NCBI GenBank assembly: GCA_002402635.1
Contig: DHGE01000015.1
Location: 1,758-7,407 of the forward strand
Length of the DNA: 5,650 nt
DNA from: Deferribacterales bacterium UBA4806
GTDB taxonomy: Bacteria > Chrysiogenota > Deferribacteres > Deferribacterales > UBA228
Direction of reading: 5' to 3'
Shown: in pieces, positions 1 to 5,650 of the stretch
How positions within the stretch are numbered: the stretch's first letter is position 1
How the letters are laid out: every line of letters begins with the position of its first letter
Notes under the pieces: generated by a model
Database searches by the model: none
Seen by the model: only the letters and a program-made list of their open reading frames with translations
Told to the model about the DNA's origin: nothing
Made by a program: the position numbers and the translations under genes

Positions 1-1679
1 ACAATGTGAAACTTAAAAAAAATGCAATAATAACAAATACAGTTATAGGAGATGACACTGTTATAGGCGAAGGATGTGAGATTAAAAATTCTATTATCTG
101 GAATAATGTAACAACAGGTAAATATGTCTTTTTAAACTATGTAGTAATTTGTGATAAAACACGTACAGGCAATTATGTAAAAGCTCCGTCAGGGTGCATT
201 ATAGCTGAAAACACTGAAGTAGGTGATCATGTAGTATTTGAACGCGACGTTATGGTGTGGCCAAACAAACAGATAGAAGAAAGTTCGATAATCAGCAGTA
301 ATTTAATTTGGGGAGATAAGTGGAAAAAGAGTATTTTTGAGGGGGGAAAGGTTTCTGCTAGAACAAATGTTGAATTATCTGCAGAAATCGCAACCAAATT
401 AGGCTCATCTGTGGGCAGCATTATACCAAAGGGGAGTCGTGTATTATTGAGTAGAGATTATCACAGGGCTGCCAGAATGCTTAAGAGGTCCTTTTTAGGG
501 GGCTTACTTTCAACAGGTGTTAACGCAGTGGATGTGAGAATGGCATCGCTACCAGTTATGCGTTATAATCTGAATATACATAGTGAAATATTTGCCGTAC
601 ATTTTAGACAGTCTCCAGTAGATCCAACACATACAGAAATTATGTTTTTTGATGGCAATTCATTACCTATTGATACAAACTTAGAAAAAAGCGTCGAAAG
701 AATTTTTTACAAAGAAAATTTTAGAAGGGCTACCCATGATGAGATAGGCAATATATATGATGTTCATAATGTTCAGAATGAGTATCTAACTCATTTTTTA
801 GAAACTATTGATGTTGATATTATAAAGGCCAGACATTACAAAGTTGCAGTTAATTTACTCAATGGGACAACCGACGAAGTTTTCCCAGATATATTAAATA
901 GAGTTAATATAGATTCAATTGTGCTTAATGCATACCATGATGAGTCAAAACTTGCGCGAACTTACAGTAAACTTGCAGAAGCAGAGAAACAAACATCTGA
1001 CATAGTTAAAATAATGGGAGCTAATATTGGTTTTGTAATATATCCTCATGGAGAAAAACTTAAAATTATTACAGATAAGGGGGATCTTTTAAGTGATGAT
1101 ATTGCTTTGATGTTATTTATAAAGCTCTTAGATAAGCTGGGAGACAGGAAGTATAAAGTCTATATACCAGTTATGGCACCTTATGTTTTGGATGATAAAT
1201 TGTCAAATGTTCAAATAATAAGAGGTAAACTTATTGGTTTAAAGGCAACTTTTATTAGAGGCTTTGATTTTATGGGAGATCTATCAGCTGAATATAGATT
1301 TACAGAGCATGCCATAGCCCCTGATGGTATGTATGCCTCAATAAAATTAGTAGAACTGTTAACTAAAGTTGGTAAATCAATATCTGAACTACTAATAGAA
1401 ATACCCTATTATTATTTTAAACACAATGTAATAAACTGTCCTGTTGAAAAGAAGGGGTACCTAATGCGCAAAATGAGTGAGGATGCTTTAGATAAAGATG
1501 CCTCATATATCGATGGGATAAAAATAAATTATGCTAAGAAAGGCTGGATTCTCATGATCCCTGATCAGTATTCACCCAATGTTCATCTTTTCACCGAGAG
1601 CTCCACCAATGAGGCAGGTGAAGAATTGCAGAATGAATATAAAGAAAAAATTAATAAATGGTTAGAGGAAAATAATTGA
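1..1679 (+). CDS. Sugar-1-phosphate nucleotidyltransferase / phosphomannomutase-like fusion protein, 3' part (5' end outside window)
   Basis: The reading frame is open to the left edge, so this is the C-terminal part of a longer protein. Residues here are numbered from the GTG at position 6, which I take to be an internal Val codon. Residues 1-105 are left-handed beta-helix hexapeptide repeats (for example TVIGDDTVIGEGCEI). Residues about 115-557 follow the four-domain phosphohexomutase layout, including APDGMYASIKLVELL at 438-452, which matches the domain 3 helix after the sugar loop. The family usually has about 830 residues, with an N-terminal NTP-transferase domain of about 240 residues, here off the window. 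Annotated relatives are called mannose-1-phosphate guanylyltransferase/phosphomannomutase. The mutase half lacks the TASHNP serine loop (198-207 reads VHFRQSPVDP), the DGDxDR metal loop (338-350 reads GANIGFVIYPHGE), the GEMSGH sugar loop (424-432 reads GDLSAEYRF) and the RxSNTEP phosphate loop (514-524 reads WILMIPDQYSP). It is therefore probably not an active mutase. The nucleotide and sugar used cannot be read here. No signal peptide can be judged. It overlaps the next gene by 4 bases. Confidence 0.85.
   Translation, partial: NVKLKKNAIITNTVIGDDTVIGEGCEIKNSIIWNNVTTGKYVFLNYVVICDKTRTGNYVKAPSGCIIAENTEVGDHVVFERDVMVWPNKQIEESSIISSNLIWGDKWKKSIFEGGKVSARTNVELSAEIATKLGSSVGSIIPKGSRVLLSRDYHRAARMLKRSFLGGLLSTGVNAVDVRMASLPVMRYNLNIHSEIFAVHFRQSPVDPTHTEIMFFDGNSLPIDTNLEKSVERIFYKENFRRATHDEIGNIYDVHNVQNEYLTHFLETIDVDIIKARHYKVAVNLLNGTTDEVFPDILNRVNIDSIVLNAYHDESKLARTYSKLAEAEKQTSDIVKIMGANIGFVIYPHGEKLKIITDKGDLLSDDIALMLFIKLLDKLGDRKYKVYIPVMAPYVLDDKLSNVQIIRGKLIGLKATFIRGFDFMGDLSAEYRFTEHAIAPDGMYASIKLVELLTKVGKSISELLIEIPYYYFKHNVINCPVEKKGYLMRKMSEDALDKDASYIDGIKINYAKKGWILMIPDQYSPNVHLFTESSTNEAGEELQNEYKEKINKWLEENN
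1664..1669 (+). promoter_or_regulatory. Ribosome binding site for the TTG-started GH57 gene
   Basis: AGAGGA lies within the last codons of the upstream gene, six bases before the TTG at 1676. It supports TTG as the start. The next in-frame methionine codon is residue 12, which falls inside the HMHQP catalytic motif and would delete the first barrel strand. The TTGA sequence at 1676-1679 holds both the start of this gene and the TGA stop of the previous one, so translation is likely coupled. Confidence 0.7.
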
Positions 1680-3802
1680 AATTACTCTATCTTACATTTT
1701 TATGGCACATGCACCAACCCTATTATAAAAATGATTTTACTGGATTCTATGAGCTACCATGGACTTTTCTTCACTCAACTAAAGACTATTATGAAATGCC
1801 TAAATATTTTGATGATTTTAAAAAGATAAAGGCTGTTTTTAATATAGTACCATCTTTAGCCTTTCAAATAGAAGAATATGCTTCCAAAAAAGCTAACGAT
1901 CTCCTTATGTCAATGTTAAAAAAGCCTGTAGAAACTCTTAATGATGAAGATAAAAGCACTCTAATTCCACAACTTTTTATGGCCAATGTAGAAAATATGA
2001 TACTCACATCACCTCGTTATACTGAATTATTTAATAAATTTGAACATTTTAAACAGACTAAAGCTTTAACTTATTTTAATAACTCAGAACTAATTGATAT
2101 TGAAGTACATTTCCTATTAGCATGGACAGGAACTTATGTTAAAGAAGGAGAAACCTTTATTCAAACTCTCATTAATAAAGATGCAAATTATTCAGAAAAT
2201 GAGAAACAAACACTTATTGAAATACTTTACAATAAAGTTGCAAACATTTTACCCCTATATAAAAAATTGGCGGAAAAAAATCGGATAGAACTATCAACTT
2301 CTCCATTTTATCATCCCATTATACCTCTTTTAATCGATATTAATGCAGCAAAGGAATCTTACCCCAATGTTATTCTACCAAGAGGCGAGATATCTCTTAG
2401 TATAGATGCTGCAGCTCAAATAGATGAAGCGATAAACTATCACACTAAAACTTTTGAAATTGCTCCACAGGGGATGTGGCCATCGGAAGGGAGTATTTCT
2501 AAGGAAAGTGCAAAACTTTTTAGTTATTTCGGCATTAATTGGATAGCTTCTGATGAAGATGTGCTAAGTAATTCAATACGCACACCTATGAATATACAAA
2601 ATAATAGAAGGATACTTTACCACAAACACAAATTTACAACAATTAATGGGGATCTATACATTTTTTTTAGAGATAAAAAACTCAGTGATTTTATAGGTTT
2701 CCAATTTGCAGATCTACACGAGGATCAAGCAGTTTCAATATTTATGTCAGAATTGAGAAAAATATACGATAGCGTAGAATTTAATGCACATGTATCAGTA
2801 ATATTAGATGGTGAAAATGCTTGGGAGTTTTATCCACAAAATGGTAGACCATTTTTTTCACGGCTTTACAACACAATAGAAAATACAAATTGGATTAAAA
2901 CCATAACCTTTTCAGAAGCCATAAGTGAACCTACTATACCTGTCCATGATTTAAAAAATATTACGGCTGGTTCATGGATTTATGGTAATTTGTTGACCTG
3001 GGTAGGGCATTCAGAGAAAAACAGAGCATGGGAACTCTTAGGAATGACTAAGGAAAAAGTAGAAAACGTAGTAGATCGATTGAGTGAACAGGATCGCATT
3101 GAATTAACAAAAGAAATACATATCGCCGAGGGCTCTGATTGGTTTTGGTGGTATGGTGACGATCATTATTCTCCACAGGCTGATATTTTTGATAAGCTTT
3201 TCAGACTGCACTTAATAAATGCTTTTAAAATCGCAACTCTACCAATTCCACATGAACTATATATTCCAATTAAAAGTATTGTTACAACAGGTGTATTAAA
3301 AGATCCAACTAGTTTTATATCTCCTGAAATAGATGGAAAAATTAGCAACTTCTTTGAATGGCTTTCAGCAGGCAAGTTTAACTTAAAATATGACATGGGG
3401 ACTATGCATAGTGACATAAATTATCTATCAACACTTTTATGGGGATTTGATAATAAATTTTTATATTTGAGGGTCGATGGAAAATTAGATTCTATAATGA
3501 ACAAAGGATATATTTTAGAATTGCGCATTGTTTCGTTAAAAGAGTACCTTATCACTTTTGAATTGAACGAAAATGTTAAGGAAATATGTGTTAATAATAT
3601 TGTATCAGATGAAATATTAGTAGGCATAAAAAATATTATAGAAATTGCTTTGCCTTTTTCACAACTTGATCTTGAAGATGAAAATCACATTATGCTATTA
3701 TTTAGACTTAGATTGGGTGATGAAATAGTAGAAAGATCACCATTGTACAATTATGCACATCTTAATATAGATGGAAATATAATATATAATTGGATGGTTT
3801 AA
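1676..3802 (+). CDS. Glycoside hydrolase family 57, amylopullulanase/alpha-amylase type, cytoplasmic
   Basis: This 708-residue protein is a retaining alpha-glucan hydrolase of family GH57. The five conserved regions can be read in order: HMHQPYY (11-17), RIELSTSPFYHP (203-214), GMWPSEG (266-272) with E271 as the expected nucleophile, ILDGENAWEFYPQNG (376-390) with D378 as the expected acid/base, and SDWFWWYGDDH (487-497). The LDGENxWE and SDWFWWYG forms are those of the amylopullulanase-like subgroup, not of the 4-alpha-glucanotransferase or branching-enzyme subgroups. Likely substrates are alpha-1,4 and possibly alpha-1,6 linkages of glycogen or maltodextrin; the sequence alone does not settle which. 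From about residue 565 a beta-rich tail (GFDNKFLYLRVDGK at 590-603) looks like the DOMON/glucodextranase-like module often found at the end of this subgroup. The N-terminus runs straight into the barrel with no signal peptide, so a cytoplasmic location is expected. The start is TTG, overlapping the previous stop; the next gene starts one base after the TAA. Confidence 0.9.
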   Translation: MKLLYLTFLWHMHQPYYKNDFTGFYELPWTFLHSTKDYYEMPKYFDDFKKIKAVFNIVPSLAFQIEEYASKKANDLLMSMLKKPVETLNDEDKSTLIPQLFMANVENMILTSPRYTELFNKFEHFKQTKALTYFNNSELIDIEVHFLLAWTGTYVKEGETFIQTLINKDANYSENEKQTLIEILYNKVANILPLYKKLAEKNRIELSTSPFYHPIIPLLIDINAAKESYPNVILPRGEISLSIDAAAQIDEAINYHTKTFEIAPQGMWPSEGSISKESAKLFSYFGINWIASDEDVLSNSIRTPMNIQNNRRILYHKHKFTTINGDLYIFFRDKKLSDFIGFQFADLHEDQAVSIFMSELRKIYDSVEFNAHVSVILDGENAWEFYPQNGRPFFSRLYNTIENTNWIKTITFSEAISEPTIPVHDLKNITAGSWIYGNLLTWVGHSEKNRAWELLGMTKEKVENVVDRLSEQDRIELTKEIHIAEGSDWFWWYGDDHYSPQADIFDKLFRLHLINAFKIATLPIPHELYIPIKSIVTTGVLKDPTSFISPEIDGKISNFFEWLSAGKFNLKYDMGTMHSDINYLSTLLWGFDNKFLYLRVDGKLDSIMNKGYILELRIVSLKEYLITFELNENVKEICVNNIVSDEILVGIKNIIEIALPFSQLDLEDENHIMLLFRLRLGDEIVERSPLYNYAHLNIDGNIIYNWMV

Positions 3803-3803
3803 T

Positions 3804-5650
3804 ATGAATACTCAATTGTTATTCGGAATTCATTGTCATCAACCAGTAGAAAATTTCTACTCCGTCGTTGATGATGCAATTTTCAAATGTTACAAACCTT
3901 TTCTTGAAGTTTCTTCTAAATATAAGAATTTTAAATTTAATGTACATTTCAGTGGATGGTTACTCGATTATATCAGGCTGCATCATAATGATGTTTTTAT
4001 GTTATTAAAAAAATTAGTAGAAAACAATCAGATTGAATTTTTTTCAGGTGGTTTTTATGAACCTATTTTAACTGCTATACCATCAAAAGATAGAATATCC
4101 CAAATAAAAAAAATGAATGATTATATATATAAACATTTTGGGCAAAAGCCCCATGGGCTATGGCTAACAGAACGTGTATGGGATCCTTCTATTATACCAG
4201 ACCTTGTACACTGTGATATAGATTACATAACAGTTGATGATTATCATTTCTTATCCGTCGGATATAATAAAGAAGATTTATTTAATTACTATATAACAGA
4301 GCAGGATGGATATCAGTTAAAAGTTTTCCCTATAGACAAACATTTAAGATATATTATTCCTTTCAAAGAAGTATCTGAAATTATTAACTATTTAACTTCA
4401 TTAGAGAAAACTGATGATAAAGTTGCTGTGATATTTGATGATGGTGAAAAGTTTGGTGTTTGGCCTGGAACTTACGACTGGGTATATAATAAGGGTTGGT
4501 TATCAAATTTTCTAGAAAATCTTTTATCTGAAAAAAAAATAGAATCAAATCATTTTTCAAAGATCACAGATACCTATAAGCCAAAAGGTATAGCTTATCT
4601 ACCAATAACGTCTTACATGGAAATGGGAGAATGGTCTTTATTTGCCAATAGCTACGAACTTTTTGACGAATGCTTAAATCACTTAAAAAATCAAGGATTG
4701 TTGGATAGATATCAATATATTATAAAGGGAGGAATATGGAAAAATTTTCTTTCTAAATATAGCGAATCTAACCATATACATAAAAGAATTTTAGACTTAT
4801 CAAAGCGTATTGAAGAATTAGATGAAAACGACCCAATAAAAGATGCCTTATTGAAGGCTGAATGTAATGATGTTTTTTGGCATGGCATTTTTGGTGGACT
4901 ATATCTGCCTAATTTGAGAAATAATGCTTATCGTTTTATTATTGAAGCTGACAAATTATTTAACAAAAAAATGAATATTAGATACCCTTCCATAGATATT
5001 TACGATATTAACTATGATGGATATAATGAGGCAATATTAAAAAGTGAGGATCTGTCTGCAATATTCACCAGTAAGTTTAATGGGCAATTAATAGAACTCG
5101 ATATTTTACAAGAAAATTTTAATCTTCAAAACACACTCACACGTAGAAAAGAAGGTTACCATAAGCATATTTTAGAGGCTGGTGATAACAATTCAAAAAA
5201 AGACGGGATCACAACCATTCATGAAATGTCTCTTGATGTTTCTAATGAAGCTAAAGAAAATATCATATATGATTGGTATATAAGAAACTCATTTGTAGAC
5301 CACTTTTCAAATGATTTTAATTTACTAGAATTTTCAAAAATGAACTTCAACGAATTAGGCGACTTTGCAAATAAAGATGCCAGACTTACTGCAGATGAAA
5401 GATCCATCAGCTTTGAAAAAATTGGTGGCATATTTATAAATAATCAACGATATAAAACAATTATGAAGAAAAATTTCCTTCTAGAAAAAAATATGCTTAA
5501 TGCATACATTGATATTGATACTGAATTGTCAGATAGGTTATTATATATACTTGAATTTAATTTTCATTTCTACCATATTTGCAATACAATTATAAATGAC
5601 GTTTCTACAAAGGAAGCCTCTCAGCTTACTGAAAGAAAATTTAAAATATC
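3804..5650 (+). CDS. 4-alpha-glucanotransferase, GH57, 3' end outside window
   Basis: The frame is open from ATG at 3804 to the right edge, giving 615 full codons and no stop. The enzyme should move alpha-1,4-glucan segments from one chain to another (disproportionation) in the cytoplasm. GH57 regions in order: HCHQPVENF (10-18), QIEFFSGGFYEPIL (76-89), GLWLTERVWDP (118-128) with nucleophile E123, FDDGEKFGVWPGTY (211-224) with acid/base D213, and CNDVFWHGIFGGLYLPNLR (354-372). These match the Thermococcus litoralis enzyme, where the catalytic pair is Glu123 and Asp214. YLPITSYMEMGEW (265-277) and KGGIWKNFLSKYSESN (308-323) are typical of the middle region (DUF1925). Residues from about 395 onward form the C-terminal beta-sandwich (DUF1926). 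The T. litoralis protein has 659 residues, so roughly 40-90 residues are probably missing here. There is no signal peptide. The Shine-Dalgarno is weak (GGATGG at 3792-3797), so translation probably depends on ribosomes finishing the upstream gene one base earlier. Specificity is a family inference, but a strong one. Confidence 0.92.
   Translation, partial: MNTQLLFGIHCHQPVENFYSVVDDAIFKCYKPFLEVSSKYKNFKFNVHFSGWLLDYIRLHHNDVFMLLKKLVENNQIEFFSGGFYEPILTAIPSKDRISQIKKMNDYIYKHFGQKPHGLWLTERVWDPSIIPDLVHCDIDYITVDDYHFLSVGYNKEDLFNYYITEQDGYQLKVFPIDKHLRYIIPFKEVSEIINYLTSLEKTDDKVAVIFDDGEKFGVWPGTYDWVYNKGWLSNFLENLLSEKKIESNHFSKITDTYKPKGIAYLPITSYMEMGEWSLFANSYELFDECLNHLKNQGLLDRYQYIIKGGIWKNFLSKYSESNHIHKRILDLSKRIEELDENDPIKDALLKAECNDVFWHGIFGGLYLPNLRNNAYRFIIEADKLFNKKMNIRYPSIDIYDINYDGYNEAILKSEDLSAIFTSKFNGQLIELDILQENFNLQNTLTRRKEGYHKHILEAGDNNSKKDGITTIHEMSLDVSNEAKENIIYDWYIRNSFVDHFSNDFNLLEFSKMNFNELGDFANKDARLTADERSISFEKIGGIFINNQRYKTIMKKNFLLEKNMLNAYIDIDTELSDRLLYILEFNFHFYHICNTIINDVSTKEASQLTERKFKI

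Noticed and set aside
6..8. GTG as the true start of the first gene
   Set aside because: The frame is open upstream to the window edge, there is no room to see a ribosome binding site, and the protein would begin within a beta-helix that normally follows an NTP-transferase domain.
339..352. GAGGGGGGAAAGG purine run resembling a ribosome binding site
   Set aside because: No start codon follows at a suitable distance, and it encodes the linker (EGGK) between the beta-helix and mutase-like parts.
227..421. Minus-strand ORF of 64 codons
   Set aside because: It lies antisense inside the well-supported fusion gene and has no recognisable domain or separate ribosome binding site.
2461..2500. Possible broken catalytic site in the first GH57 because region 3 reads GMWPSEG and not WLAERV
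   Set aside because: The glutamate is in the expected place and GMWPxE is the usual form for the amylopullulanase-like subgroup, as are the LDGENxWE and SDWFWWYG regions.
3166..3627. Two minus-strand ORFs of 83 and 68 codons
   Set aside because: Both are antisense to the continuous GH57 gene. Their content is a shadow of its codons and shows no domain.
4725..4757. Strong Shine-Dalgarno-like AAGGGAGG followed by an ATG at 4736
   Set aside because: The out-of-frame ORF ends after six codons, and the purines encode the conserved KGGIW motif of the glucanotransferase.
5219..5431. Minus-strand ORF of 70 codons
   Set aside because: It is antisense to the glucanotransferase frame, which runs unbroken through the region with family-like sequence.

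Overview
The window is entirely coding on the + strand. It holds three tightly packed genes: the 3' part of a sugar-nucleotidyltransferase/phosphomannomutase-like fusion gene (window edge to 1679), a complete glycoside hydrolase family 57 (GH57) gene (1676-3802), and most of a second GH57 gene of the 4-alpha-glucanotransferase type (3804 to the window edge). There is no intergenic space. Genes 1 and 2 overlap by 4 bases and genes 2 and 3 are one base apart, so this is the middle of an operon whose promoter and terminator lie outside the window. I see no RNA gene, mobile element, repeat array or CRISPR.

The DNA is AT-rich (about one third G+C by eye, with frequent ATA, AAA and AGA codons) and base composition is uniform across the three genes, so there is no sign of recent transfer of one of them. 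The gene types and their order resemble alpha-glucan loci that I recall from Geobacter-like Desulfobacterota and related anaerobes. The low G+C would also fit a Deferribacterota or Desulfurella-like bacterium. This placement is an inference and is weak.

Functionally, both GH57 enzymes start directly at the first strand of the catalytic barrel and have no signal peptide. They should therefore act in the cytoplasm on storage or transit alpha-glucan (glycogen or maltodextrin). The first is of the amylopullulanase/alpha-amylase type and should hydrolyse alpha-glucan. The second should transfer glucan segments between chains. The upstream fusion protein would supply or regulate an activated sugar. 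Its visible C-terminal half has a phosphohexomutase fold, but all four active-site loops that define a working mutase are changed. This suggests that half is a pseudo-enzyme with a binding or regulatory role.

I find no clearly undescribed system. The point most worth following is the degenerate mutase domain co-transcribed and translationally coupled with two glucan-active enzymes.
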